Shown: positions 44,542 to 56,504, numbered from the stretch's first letter. The stretch is DNA of 64,000 nucleotides from Acanthosepion pharaonis (GCA_903632075.3 CAHIKZ030005494.1:872001-936000), one strand, 5' to 3'. Notes: generated from the letters alone by a model not told the origin. Made by a program: numbers and translations.

Positions 44542-44870
44542 TGTGGGGAAAATTGTGAAAATGGCCTACCTCGGAAACGCGTTCGAATCTGCGCAGTATG
44601 TAAACTCTGGTCCTTCCAACTGTAAAAAAGAAAACCAAAAATGGCGGCGCCTGCGTTTTTATGCCGAGCGGTCTCGGTCAGTTAACGTGAAATCTCGTTG
44701 CCTCGTGATTCGCATGCAAATCGTGGTCGGTCTGCAGCTGTATAAAAGCAGGCTCGTTTCTGCTGTTTCAAATGAGAGGGTTTTCGCTCGTGAGAAGGTT
44801 GGACGTGCGACACCGGTTTTCTTTGTGCCTACCTGCTATCATCAGTTGAATTGTTGAGTTACACACCACA
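44542..44870 (+). repeat. 5' LTR
   Basis: Starts TGTGGGGAAAATTG and ends ACACACCACA. Contains an octamer ATGCAAAT (44714) and a TATA box TATAAAAG (44741). It differs from the 3' LTR by six single-base indels and two transitions. The 104-aa open frame inside is LTR sequence. Confidence 0.95.
44741..44749 (+). promoter_or_regulatory. TATA box of the 5' LTR
   Basis: TATAAAAGC, about 200 bp into the LTR, with an ATGCAAAT octamer upstream. It would drive transcription into the element and onward in the sense direction of the host gene's intron. Confidence 0.6.
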
Positions 44871-44883
44871 AGCTATTTCGGCA

Positions 44884-45560
44884 ATGGACAAGTTCGATCT
44901 AAAGTTGATCCCAGAATTGACGGCTCCCCCACGGGCCCGACTATCGTCGAATGGTTTGAAAAGGGCGAACGTGTTTGCAGGGTGTCCAAAATAAAGGAAC
45001 CTGCACTAGTCATCCCACTGAGACTCACGGGAGGAGCCTACGCGAGTATATCAACAACTTCGGGGACGATGCTGACCTAGAAGAGATCAAGGACGCCCTG
45101 TATACTGCCTTTGGAATAGATCCATTCATCGCTTGGAAACAGTTCGTCGGACGATGGCTCGAGCGGGTGAGACTGTGGATGTTTACCTGGCTGATTTGCG
45201 AAGGCTGGCAGTACCGTTACGGAACAACGGACCGCATACTGGGGTGCGCCTTCCTGGCAGGGCTTCCCAGCGACACCAGTCGGCTCCTGCGGCGTCTTCA
45301 AGATTGGACACACTGGGAATTGACGAATTGCTAGCCAGGGCCCGAAACATCTTGAAGGACACTGAACAGATCGCGTCAGCCGTGAGAACGCCTGAGACAC
45401 CGAGGAGGGCCCAAAGTGCTACAAGTGCGGTGGACCCAACCATTTCTCTAGGGACTGCGGAGCGAAGTGACGTAGGAGGGAGCAGCAGACGGAACCGAGC
45501 ACGATTACGCTGCTATCGCTGCAAAGAGTTAGGCCATGTAGCACAGGATTGCTCGAACGA
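44884..45560 (+). pseudogene. gag-like region with two CCHC zinc knuckles
   Basis: The start is at ATG 44884 (MDKFDLK...). The capsid-like part follows in shifted frames, including GDDADLEEIKDALYTAFGID (about 45063-45122). Two nucleic-acid-binding knuckles of form C-x2-C-x4-H-x4-C are seen: CYKCGGPNHFSRDC (45417-45458) and CYRCKELGHVAQDC (45511-45552). They lie in different frames, so at least one indel separates them. Structural protein that would package element RNA. Confidence 0.8.
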
Positions 45561-45616
45561 GTCCGGGGACAAGGTGCTGTCGCAACCCTTGCCCCTCTCG
45601 GTCAGTAAATGCGGCA

Positions 45617-46018
45617 TTGCCTGTTGTCAACGCGTGTACGTTGAGGGTAAACGATGTTCGGCGCTTTGTTGACACTGGATGTTCCCGATTGATCGTTAGT
45701 GCGGATCGACGCGTGACATGGAACAGTCAACTAATCGAGATTCGGACGATTGATGGGGTGTCCCGGGCCTGTTGTGGTGTCGGGACTGTGTCAGTCCTAA
45801 CAGACGGAGGGAGTCATGCCAAAGTCGACGTCTTGGTGGCACGTCAAAGGCCCCTCGGTAACGACCTGCTACTTGGGATTGATGCGATCCGAGCGTTAGG
45901 AGGCATGATGATCACGCCAGCGGAAATGTGGAACTGGGTGAAAGAAGAAAGGTGTGTGCAGCCCTTTTGCGTTAGTGAGCGGATTTCGGCGTCTCCTTCA
46001 ATTCCGGCGAGAGTGTAG
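45617..46018 (+). pseudogene. Retroelement aspartic protease region
   Basis: The frame contains FVDTGCSRLIVS, with the catalytic Asp-Thr-Gly at 45671-45679, and the later LLLGIDAIRALGG that normally follows the flap in retropepsins. It would cleave the Gag-Pol precursor. This section is one open frame, but its joins to gag and reverse transcriptase are frameshifted. Confidence 0.8.
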
Positions 46019-46029
46019 ACCGCCAGGTG

Positions 46030-46760
46030 GAAATGGGCCCAAAAAGACCCGCCAGTTCAACCGCAACAAGGTCGCTGAGTACAAAGTTCCAGACAGCATC
46101 AGAGGAAAATACGAGAAAGAGCTTCAGCAGTGGATTGTGAGCGGCTGGCTGATTCCGTACCCCAGGAAAGACTGGGACCCCAAAGGGTCTGATTCCTTGA
46201 TGGCAGTCGTGCAGGAGCAGAAACAGAAGGTGCGTCAGTACTCGATTACCGCGAATTGAGCGACTTTGTGGATGCTTTCACTGCCGATGCAGAAGTGTGC
46301 GCACATAAGTTGAGAACGTGGCGGCGGCAGGGAGTCAATGTGTCGCTTCTGGATCTGCGGAACGCATATCTTCAGATTCACATCGACGAAGCGCTGGCCA
46401 TTTCAAGCGGTTATTTTCAAAGGCCAACGCTTCTGTCTTACTGTGACTAGGATTTGGGCTAAATGTAGCGCCACTCATCATGAAATCCGTTATAGACGCC
46501 ATCGCATCGCAAGACCGCACAATTGAAAGTGCCACATCAGCATACGTTGATGATATCTTCATTAATGAAAGTTTGGCCTCTGCATCGCGTGTAAGACAAC
46601 ACTTTTTCGGATTACGGTTTGGTGTGCAAGGATCCGGTGCGGCTGAGAGATGGAGCAAGAGTTCTTGGCTTGCAGGTCTGGGAAGAAAATGGCACCCTCC
46701 GATGGAAACGAGGAAGTCAAATTCGGAAGCCCCTGATGTGTTGACCCGGTAGCGTATTTT
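46030..46760 (+). pseudogene. Retroelement reverse transcriptase region
   Basis: Palm motifs are readable in separate frames. VSLLDLRNAYLQIHID (about 46338-46390) contains the first catalytic Asp. YVDDIF (46543-46560) contains the catalytic pair. Upstream, KYEKELQQWIVSGWLIPYP and the VQEQKQKVRQYS region match the fingers. Frames change between these blocks. Confidence 0.85.
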
Positions 46761-46904
46761 TCGTTGTGTGGGAAACTTGTTGGACACTTCCCAGTGTGTG
46801 GATGGCTCAGGTGGCAGTTGCATTCGTCAAAGCGCCTGGCAACCGCAGCAACCAATGGATGGGATGATAACATCAAAGATCCCCTCTCTGTCGCATACTA
46901 GCAG

Positions 46905-47400
46905 AGATGTTAAGTAGAGTGCGGGAACTGGATCCCGTCGGAGGAGACTGGTGCATGAGTGGTGACGAGATCACAGTCTGGGTGGATGCGAGTTCCGTGG
47001 CGACAGGAGTGGCATTGGAAGTAAACGGAAATGTCGCCGAAGATGCGTGCTGGCTGCGTCCGACTAATGATGCCAGGCACATTAATTTGGCTGAACTCGT
47101 CGCGGCGCTTAAAGGAGTGAATCTGGCTCTCCAGTGGGGAGGCGACAACGTTGCACTTGGTCACTGATTCGGTGTGTGTGCACCGGTGGATTTCAGACAC
47201 CTTGACCGGAAGGCACGGGTGAACACAAGGGCGGCTGGTGAGATGCTGGTCAGGCGACGGCTGGGCATTTTGCGATCGTTGGTGGACGAATATGGATTGA
47301 CCGTAGGCGTGACACTCGTGCAGTCCTGTCAGAACCGTGCAGATCGCCTCACCAGAGTACCGCACAGGTGGCTAGAACTGCTCAAGAGAGGAGAACCGCA
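46905..47400 (+). pseudogene. Retroelement RNase H region
   Basis: VWVDASSVATGVALE near 46978-47020 carries the first acidic residue, and HINLAELVAALKGVNLAL (47078-47130) the conserved Glu helix. The region breaks frame near 47165 and 47200. It would remove the RNA strand during reverse transcription. Confidence 0.75.
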
Positions 47401-47559
47401 CTCGAGAGCTGTGCAGTGGCAGGGAGACGACTGGATGAGGACCAGGTTGCCAATACGCATCGTCACGCGGACATCCGGGCGTGAAACGAACTCTGTGCCG
47501 CCAGGTTAGTCGACCCGCAGGTGTCCAGAGAAAGCGTTAAATCCGTTGTGAAGGCCTGC

Positions 47560-48060
47560 ACAACCTGTCAGTCGATCGATCCGGCACCCGTTCACTGGGA
47601 AAGAGGAGAACTGGCGTGAAGAGCAACTGGAGCAGACTGGCAATGGACATAACTCACTACAATGGTGAGAATTTTTAACACTCATTGATTGCGGTCCCTC
47701 CAGGTTTTGCGGTATGGCGGCCGCTGCGCAGACAAGACGCGAGCACCGTCATTCGACTGTTGGAGAATGTTTTCCTGGAGCGAGGCCCACCCATGGAAAT
47801 ACTGACGGATAATGATACCGCGTTCACCAGTAAAGATTTTAAAGAATTTGCGGACACTTGAGGCGTGCATCTGCGCGGCATTTGGGCGGAACCACAGAAC
47901 CATCAAGACCATCGCGCCCACAGTGGAAACTGGTATAATGTAAGCGAAGGATAACATTTCACCATGGGAGCGGAACCACAGAACCATCAGCCCTGCCTGA
48001 ATCTGACTGGAGAGTTGATCGGGGTGCCTCGACAGCGGCATTAAAGACTTATCAGCCCGC
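47560..48060 (+). pseudogene. Integrase fragment with internal duplication
   Basis: MEILTDNDTAFTSKDFKEFA (about 47789-47850) contains the second Asp of the DDE core, followed by a TGA. The third catalytic residue cannot be placed. Downstream, CGGAACCACAGAACCATCA occurs at about 47888 and again at about 47971, an 80-bp local duplication. The N-terminal HHCC region is badly degraded. Confidence 0.7.
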
Positions 48061-48347
48061 AATCTGTGAGGTTGACGTCACATTAAAATCACCGCTAATC
48101 ACTACGCTTCGAGCGGCGAAAGCGATTCGAGTCTGGGAGTAGTGAGCGTTCAATCTGCCTTGAGTTAGACCTGCAGGGCAGCGATTCTGATAACAGCAGC
48201 CTCCCGGCGGTTACAGTGTTTACCGACACTCAAACCACAGGCGAGAACACGCACGAGGATGAAGCTTGTGTTATCCCCTTCGGAGAGGGACTTGACGGCG
48301 ACGATCGCCACCTCCCTGCCCTGTTTGTGATCATGAGATCAGGGGAG
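48061..48347 (+). other. 3' internal region and polypurine tract of LTR element
   Basis: No domain is recognised. It ends in GAGATCAGGGGAG (48335-48347), a suitable plus-strand primer directly next to the 3' LTR. Confidence 0.55.
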
Positions 48348-48672
48348 TGTGGGGAAAATTGTGAAAATGGCCTACCTCGAAACGCGTTGAATCTGCGCAG
48401 TATGTAAACTCTGGTCCTTCCAACTGTAAAAAAGAAAACCAAAATGGCGGCGCCGCGTTTTTATGCCGAGCGGTCTCGGTCAGTTAACGTGAAATCTCGT
48501 TGCCTCGTGATTCGCATGCAAATCGTGGTCGGTCTGCAGCTGTATAAAGCAGGCTCATTTCTGCTGTTTCAAATGAGAGGGTTTTCGGCTCGTGAGAAGG
48601 TTGGACGTGCGACACTGGTTTTCTTTGTGCCTACCTGCTATCATCAGTTGAATTGTTGAGTTACACACCACA
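48348..48672 (+). repeat. 3' LTR
   Basis: Starts TGTGGGGAAAATTG and ends ACACACCACA. 325 bp against 329 for the 5' LTR. TATAAAG is kept at about 48543. Confidence 0.95.
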
Positions 48673-48677
48673 ATCAC
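48673..48677 (+). repeat. Target site duplication (right)
   Basis: ATCAC, identical to 44537-44541. Confidence 0.95.
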
Positions 48678-48890
48678 CAAATTCACCAATGCTTTAATCC
48701 ACTAGGCCACTGTCTCATACTATAAATAAGAGCTAGACAATATCCTTAGACATGGACAATGGAATGAGAACAGCCTATCCCCATAGATTAAATGAAGGGT
48801 TCAGTTGAATTTACCCAGATCAATATATAACCGTGGATGGCTGGAGGGACACAATGACTGAAACAACAACAAAGATGAGGACAATGTAAA
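48678..48890. repeat. Right half of interrupted tRNA-like SINE plus family F arm
   Basis: CAAATTCACCAATGC and CCACTAGGCCACTG complete the SINE cut by the LTR element. 48720-48870 is a family F arm opposed to 44335-44460, ending AAAGATGAGGACAATG. Confidence 0.7.
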
Positions 48891-49274
48891 TAATGATATC
48901 TCTCCTCATCCCAGAAATTCAGGCAGAAAATAGATCTATATCTCTGTAGAACATTAATTTTGTAATGACAAGGGTTAAGTATATATCAATCTGAACCCAG
49001 AAGCTTGATTTGTGTCTTGTTTCAGTTAATCCAATATAGTGCAATCTCTTTCTAAACTCAAATTCTTTCAAAGCCCAAAACCAGTTTTCAGTTGCAGCTG
49101 TAATAATATTATTGATAAGAAAATACAAACTTAAGCAAACATATGACAAGTACTGTGGGTAGTAGTCTGCAATTTCACAAATATTACCTTCACTCTTTAG
49201 TATGTTACGCTAGAATACAACAGATATACACACATACGTTGTAAATACTATAATATACCAAATTATGATTCATT

Positions 49275-49640
49275 CATTCATTCATTTTCTTTGGCTTATC
49301 AGCCCCTTGCAAGTTATTTAAAGCCAGAAAATGTTTTTAGATTGTAAGATTTTTTTTTTTTTTTTGAGATAATAATGGTTTAGTGATACAAATCTTTTTA
49401 ATTAGCCCAAAGCTGGGGGGAAGAAAAGGTGGATTCATACCTTTCCCAAGGGTATTTGTGTATAAGTGAATATAATGAACCCAACTGGAATTGGAACTCT
49501 GTTCTCCAATTAACAATTTTGAGCCATTTACATCATCTGCACATACAAACTTACAGCATTTGGTAATCCCAAAAAGTCACCCACCTAGGTACAGGTGTAC
49601 AGGAACTGATGTTTTTAATATGATGTGGTCATAAGCCTTT
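49275..49640 (-). repeat. 5S-tRNA chimeric SINE
   Basis: Reverse orientation. Tail GGCTTATCAGCCCCTTGCAA, middle CATACCTTTCCCAAGGGTAT, degraded tRNA-like part, then the 5S complement (AAAAAGTCACCCACCTAGGT, ATGTGGTCATAAGCC). The tail shows (ATTC)n at 49270-49286. Confidence 0.85.
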
Positions 49641-50569
49641 TTACAAATATTGCCTTCAGAGGGTAATTATAGAATGCAAAGGATATATACACAGTAGATA
49701 CTATAAAATACCAAATATCAAGGCACTATTTCAAAAAGTGCCTGTTTCTCAAGGCTTCCTGAGGGAAATAGGTCTTCTTAAACTCTTGTAGATGCAACAC
49801 AAAAAACACAACACAAAATATTTGTTTATCAATACAAAGTATTCATGTATCAAAAAATCTGTCTACAAAGCAGTTGCAGAATAAAATACAAAAGATTAAA
49901 ATTACTTACCGTGAAAAACTACTTAATTCAATGACCCATAAGGTTGATGTGCCAGTAAACAGTGCCTTACCAGTGTAGTAAGATAACTTGATATTTTTCT
50001 TGCTACTTTAATATATATATTCTAAAAGGTTGACAGAAACATCCTCTATCCTACAGAAATAAAGTTTATTAATTTTGTAATAAAAACCGGATGGGCACTG
50101 GATTTATTGGGATTTGAAACAAAAAGTTATTTTTTTTTTTTATTTAATATTTCCTAGGCTTTGCATGGCACAAGATCAAATTGAAAGCAATATGATTACG
50201 AAGAGTGTAGAGACAGCTTGCCATGAAAATCTTGGTTTTCAACTGGGCTCAAACATTATGGGGGAACATATGTAACTATCTCAGCTATTGAGTAAACCCA
50301 ATATACGCCTATTTAATGTTATTTAGAAAATAAATAAATACGTAAAACCTGCTGCTACCTTATTTATTTCATAGATGTGAACACTAATAATAAAAAGAAG
50401 TAGAAGTTATTCAATAAGTAATCAATATTTGATCTATATACACAAGGAAAAAACAGCAAGTTATTTCAATGTATTTATTTGCAGTTAATTTAAGCATACT
50501 ACTAGTTTGGAAACTAGATCTCACTGTTTTATTGTTGAACTAGCTCAATGCAAACACATGTTCTATTTT
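49641..50569. other. No supported gene
   Basis: Bases about 49915-49965 hold a shared SINE tail (CAATGACCCATAAGGTTGAT). Otherwise AT-rich and unassigned. Confidence 0.4.
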
Positions 50570-50810
50570 AATAGTTGCTTTTCTTGCACTTCTCACCTGT
50601 GAAGCTCTCTTTCAATTTCTTGATTCTTGGCTACCTATAATCTAAATAAATTTAAATGTAACACCAATTGCTGTCGTCTGGAATCCTCTTCTTTTTTTTT
50701 TTTGTCCTTTCTCCTCACTAAAGTCTTCTTATTCTATTTCACTTCTAGTAATCCCTTACATCTTAGTGGCATTATTGCCTTGCCTGAGGTGAAATAATTA
50801 AAAAAAGAGA
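50570..50810 (+). repeat. SINE-like repeat, TTATTGCCTTG family
   Basis: Matches the left arm of 2228-3237 (TTGCACTTCTCACCTGTGAA, CATCTTAGTGGCATTATTGC) and ends in an A-rich run. Confidence 0.65.
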
Positions 50811-53189
50811 AAAGAAAAAATATGTAGTATATTAAACAAAGAAAAAAATATAAAATATGTCAGTAATAAACTAGGTATGTTTTGATCTTTCAAGAAAAGA
50901 CATTACAATAAATATAGATATATAAATATATTTTATAAAATATGAAACAAAAGGTATTTTATGTATTATATATCAAAGTGAGATTGTATGAAATTAAAGA
51001 TTGTTTTTTATTGTTACTGCAAACAAAATAGGTTATAAAAGAAACATTTGTTAAATATAACATGTACAAATAACTTTTGTTCTCTTTGTTTTTAAAACTG
51101 TTTAATCAGGATATTAAAATTTCCTAACTTCAAATCTATGACTGTTCAACATTTTTCGGTGTTATTATAAGGTTATTATTATTTGAATGTAAATGAATGG
51201 AATTTGATCTTTTTTTTAAAAAATGTATTGCAAATTTTTGAATATAATAATAATAGTTTTTATGATTTAGTTATAAAATCCTTTTCAAAAGAACAAATGT
51301 TTCAATTAAAAACACTGTCATTTGCTTCAATCACATTTCAAATTATCTAAACAATAAAATTTGTGTCTCTGACAGATGCAAGTTGACAAAATTAACTCAT
51401 AACTTAGCACACTTAATTCATAACAAGTTAATTATTAACTGGAGCTTATCTTGTGCACAAGACCACAAAGTAGGGAACATCTAGTAAAGATTGAACTTAT
51501 GATTTGGTAATGATCTACAAGATTTTGTTAACCATTATAGAAAATACCAAAATAAATATGTAGGACTCAGATACTAAATAAATCGGTTTTAGTGTTCTTC
51601 TTCAATTTGGTATTATTCATAATAATATATAAGATTATATTTTATTAATTTTAGGAGTATATTCAATTTTCTTTTCTGGTTTATTTTAATTATTTTATTT
51701 AAATTGTAATGGAGCAGTGGTACTAATGGAGTCATATTAGTACATGAACTATTATTTGGTAATTTTGAAGTATTGAGAGACTTAGTAATCCTAAATGAAG
51801 GAGTAGAGATATTAGATTGTAAAAAAATATGGGAGAGTGATTAATTAGCTGACGAGAAAAAAGTTTTTTCTAAAAAAACATTAATTTGAACCTATAAAAT
51901 ACTTGTAAGGAATTTTAAGCAAAAATAAACCAAGTATGATTGAGTATAGCTGAAATTGCCAACCTAGACACACAACCCTGAAGAATTTGTGATGATGCAA
52001 TTAATGTGTTTACCGAAACTTTACAAAATCCATGCAGAATCATCAAATATTATTTTAAAAACCCATCCAGCAAACCTATATAGAAAGATTGCTGAAATGT
52101 CTGGTCTTGACTACTTTAAAATCATGGGTCACGTGCATCACTAATAGGAAGTTCTTTGTTTAACAAAGAAGGTCTTTGTTTGGGTGACTAATTAGTCAGT
52201 CCCTGTTCGGAGTGTTATTATACACATCATTTTACTCGGTACATACTTGGCAGCCAGGGACAACAATGCTATTTTCATCAAATTTCTAGCAGCAGCAAAG
52301 TTGCCAACTCTCTTGCATTTCATCAATTAGATATCTCTTAATTCCTGAAAGGAAGAAAAGAATATACTGAAGTTGAACTGCAAGAGTGTGATGGCTGCAG
52401 CTTTTATGTATTCACATTAATAAATTGTTGATAGATTTGTTCTTTCTGCTAGGATTTCTCACCTTTTACACAGGTCACCAAGATTAAGAAAGTCACTAGG
52501 ATCAAAACCTCACCAGAACCACAAAACCAAAATCCACAGTCTATCGGAGTGAATACATAGAATAGGGAGTGTTACATAGTTCATAATGATAGGTACACAA
52601 CGTAAAGGAAAAGTTCTATTAGCCGACATAGGTTTGGTGAGGGAGATGAACTAAAGAAATATATCCATGCCCAGTTCACACATCCTTCATTAAACTGTAA
52701 TACTGGGATTTCTGATTACCTGATAAAGTTTACATTAAACATACAGGGATTTGACTACACCTTATATTTGGTGCTGTGAAGGGACAAAATACTCTTGTGT
52801 TATAAAATAGCAAAGTACTACTAATAATAATATTTTGATTCTGTCTTTAATACATGGAATCAAGTGTGGATTGAACATATAAATTGATTGATTACTGATT
52901 CATCTCTCATAATTAATTCACAATGATTAATGAAGTTGTTGAATGGAACCCAAAGCAGCTTCATATCTTACAATTGATACGATGTGACCAAATGATATAA
53001 TGTTTACTGTTGTTGCCGTAGTAGTAGTAGTAGTAATGATGATGTGCACTGTTATTTTTTTTTGTTTGTTTTTAGCATCAAGTAGATTTAGCTGAGCTTT
53101 GCAATTCTCAAGTTTAAGCTTTATTTCATGTTTAAAATATAACCCTAGTAAACATTAGAAATTTCAGTTTTCTGTAAGCTATATTAAAA
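50811..53189. other. No supported gene
   Basis: AT-rich intronic sequence of over 2 kb. A (GTA)n/(GAT)n stretch lies at about 53019-53044. I recognise no gene or RNA, and no repeat with confidence. Confidence 0.4.
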
Positions 53190-54710
53190 AAAAAAAATCT
53201 GAGTCACACTTTAAAAATGCATAATGTTTAAAATATGCTTAATTTATGAACTAATCTAAGTGTGATGACGATGATAAAAAACGGAAATGTCTAAAGTCGA
53301 AAATGCATTTTAAAAAATTAAAAATCTTCCTTGAAGCTTTAATTTTAGTTTTAATTCCAAGTTAATAGATTTAATTTGATATTTCTAATAAGCAAAATGC
53401 TTTGGTGTATTTCAAACCGGATTTAAATTGATCGGAATCTTTTTTTTTTTCTTTTTCTATTTACCAATAAAATTGATGAATTCATCCATATTGATAAATC
53501 TGCTTCCACAGCATAATTCTCTTTATTAAAAAAATCTTTAAAAAATAAAGTGTACTTTTTGAAACTTTATTTGATAAAAATTAACTGATTTAAAGTTTAA
53601 TTAATCTGAATTAAAACAAATATTACTTTTAGTTTCAAATATTGCAGAAAAGCATCTTTTTAAGACAAAGATGTTTTTTGATGTTTTGGATGATTTATTG
53701 ATGGTATGATGTTTGGGAATTTAGCTAAGGGGGACAATAACTAGAAAAATTACTTGATGAATATAATACCATTTGTTTTATATATTTTTTTTAACTATCC
53801 AGTAATCTTAAAAATTTTAAAAATTTTAAGCATTTTAATATTTTTTTGAACTTTTGATACCTTAATAATTTAATTCATTTTTGAATAAGTCCTGAAAGTT
53901 TCAAAATCCAACAACTGCAAAGAAGCTTGTTGAGAAAATGTTAGAATATTACTAATACAGGTACCTCTCTTATTTTCTGATAATGTCATGTATGGATGGC
54001 TGTATTTCTAAAAATTGGCACATTTATACAGACAAAAAAAAATTCAGAATTTTTTCAAAATACTGGGGGTCACTGTATTGTAATAAGCTTTTCCATTTAT
54101 GATATTACTTATCTTTTTTAATATACTTTTTACTTTTTTTTTCTTTTTTTTTAACAATATCACCTAACCACTACAAATTAATACAAAATTTTAAAAGATT
54201 TAAAACTTTCTAAATTATTATAATTAAAATTTAAAAAAATGAAGACAATTCTTGTAAAAATTCATTATTCATCAAAATTTTTTTTTTTCTTAATACAATA
54301 GTGTCCACTCCATAATATATTTTAAAGCAATTAAATACTTTTCTAATTAAATAATATCTTAGTTTTATTGCATTTTTATTATACAATTCAGAGCAGATTG
54401 TCTGTACCTGGGGTTCCTGTTATACAAAAAAAAAAAATGATTTAAATTCTCAAGGGTGTATCCTTATAACAAATGTGAACATTAAATGATACAAAAAAGA
54501 ATTTTTTGAAATTTCATAAAATTAAATGAGTGTAACAGATTTTAGAAAAAAATAATCTTACCAAAATTTTCTAAAAAAGAAACCTTTCAGAGATAATTTA
54601 ATTCATTTCTGAATAAGTCCTGAAAGTTTCATTAAAATCCAAGAAATATTTGATTTTTGCAAAAATTTCCAGTCACCACAAAAAGATGCTGAAATTTCCT
54701 GTACAAATTT
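53190..54710 (-). repeat. Long AT-rich dispersed repeat, copy 2
   Basis: Reverse-complement relative of 24335-25700. Shared landmarks are AGCAAAATGCTTTGG, AATTCATTATTCATC, GAATAAGTCCTGAAAGTTTC and TTTGATTTTTGCAAAAATTTCC. One segment with GAATAAGTCCTGAAAGTTTC is present twice inside this copy (53885 and 54613). No coding capacity. Confidence 0.7.
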
Positions 54711-55844
54711 ATGGTCCTATGATGATGCCAGAAAAACAAGATTTTTAATCATAATTTCTAAGTTTCTAAAAAGATAAAAAGTTTTTGACATAGATCCTTT
54801 TCACTTCCAACTTAATAACACCAAGATTTTGATAATAAAATTGTTTTTATGCTTTGGGTATTTTTTTTTTGTCCTTTTTTCATGCTTTTAGTTTTTATTC
54901 TTTTTGTCCTTTTTCTTTGTTTTGCTCCTCCTTTCATTTTGCTTCCTTTCTTCTTCTGTTTTGCTTTTCTTCTCCCTTTTTCTTTTTTTTTTTTCTCATT
55001 TTCTTTTCTTTCTTTTTCTTAGTCGTAGTCATTATAAAAATCAATCTTTCTTTATCACCAAATCAGTCTGTTTTTGATGAAACAACATGTCAAGATTAAG
55101 ACACAATAACAGCCACTTTATATGACAGCCACACGTGGGTTTTGACTAAACCTGAACATTATAATTGCTTTTTCGGTCACTTCTGATGTATCTGCATAAC
55201 ATTTAGTTTTGCATGAGAGAATATTAAAGAAAACACTCACCAGTTTGATGCATTTTAATAGAAACAGAGGCAATTATCATACAAAGCATATTGTTGTCCT
55301 TTTGCAATATAATGCCCATCATCTGCATTCTGATCAAAATTTCTTATGATTGAAAAAAAAAAATATTTATCTGCAATTTATATTTTCCTATTCACAGAAA
55401 ACTTAGTTTTACATTTTATGATCCTTGGGGAATCTGTATTGTAAACATTTAGAGATAAATCCTTGGATTTTTGTTTTTATTTTTTTATTTTTTTTTATAT
55501 GTGGAGATATCTAGCAATAACTTTTAAATAGTACATGTTTAAAGTTGTAATTTTTAACTTGTAGTTTCTGAAAGTATTTCCGTGTGATAATTTTTCTATT
55601 CTCTTGTCAACAAAACTCTATGATTCTGATTTCCACCCGACAGATGAGTATCAATTCATTTTTTAGTTAACAACCTTTCATTTTTTTTTTTTTTTTTAAC
55701 TACTAAACCTCTCTTTCCAAGTAACCACTATTATTATTAACTTATTATATTTCTGCTTGACCCTCCCTTAGTTAGCACGGCCGTTACACCCTGCCATTAC
55801 TTCATAACTAATGAACTATTATGCTTTGATTGTTTGGAAAGAGA
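54711..55844. other. No supported gene
   Basis: Contains a long T/C-rich tract at about 54858-55020; the 81-aa Phe/Ser-rich frame there is low complexity. The rest is AT-rich. Confidence 0.45.
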
Positions 55845-56170
55845 TGCTCCTTGGTTTCAGTGAGAAAATGAAAGAAAGAAAGAGGTGTTTAACATCTCCT
55901 GCCAGTACCTAATAAATAATGGACTATTCCATTTTGAAAGGCAAAAATTTGAAAGGCAAAATGACTAATAAATAATGGATATTCATTTTTTGAAAGCAAA
56001 AAGAGGCTACTTGGTTTCAGTGAGAAAATGAAAGAAAGAAAGAGGTGTTTAACATCTCCTGCCAGTACCTAATAAATAATGGACTATTCCATTTTGAAAG
56101 GCAAAAATGACATATCAGAGAGGCTACTTGGTTTCAGTGAGAAAATGAAAGAAAGAAGGGGAAGATAGAA
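55845..56170 (+). repeat. Local repeats, ~3 partial copies
   Basis: TTGGTTTCAGTGAGAAAATG, AAGAGGTGTTTAACATCTCC and TAATAAATAATGGACTATTC recur two to three times, with deletions between copies. Confidence 0.85.
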
Positions 56171-56465
56171 GTGGTGATAACACTCTCATATGTTTAATAT
56201 CTGTTTCAGTGAAATGAAAAAAAAGTTGTCATTTTCAGATCTTTTCATTTGTACACACTTACTTCTTAAAATAACAACCAGCATACATATTTATAATCGT
56301 GATTGCAATATTTTGTTAAAGTTGTTAAGCTCGAATATTTAACGATGTGATAAGGATTTTTTATAGATATTTTATTGTTGTAGAACTCTTATTCATTTAT
56401 TAACGTAAAAGTTAAGATTCATTAAAAAATTCAAATAGGAAAACTGAAATTTTCATGTGTATTTC

Positions 56466-56504
<39 letters not shown>

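Larger units (their letters stand above)
44542..48672 (+). mobile_element. LTR retrotransposon (Ty3/Gypsy-like), degraded internal region
   Basis: A 4131-bp element with LTRs of 329 and 325 bp, both TG...CA, and a 5-bp target duplication. The internal 3.48 kb is GC-richer than the surroundings and holds, in order, gag with zinc knuckles, aspartic protease, reverse transcriptase, RNase H and part of integrase, in the same orientation as the host gene. RT-RNase H-IN order and the integrase LTDNDTAF motif fit Ty3/Gypsy. Frames break repeatedly and the internal region is shorter than the usual 4-5 kb, so it is not autonomous as assembled. No TGG-type primer binding site follows the 5' LTR (the sequence there is AGCTATTTCGG). 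A polypurine tract GAGATCAGGGGAG precedes the 3' LTR. Confidence 0.93.

Noticed and set aside
45077..45443. Long minus-strand frames inside the LTR element
   Set aside because: They are shadows of gag, protease and pol coding sequence in GC-rich DNA.
54854..55099. Phe/Ser-rich 81-aa frame resembling a membrane protein
   Set aside because: It is the translation of a T/C-rich low-complexity tract.
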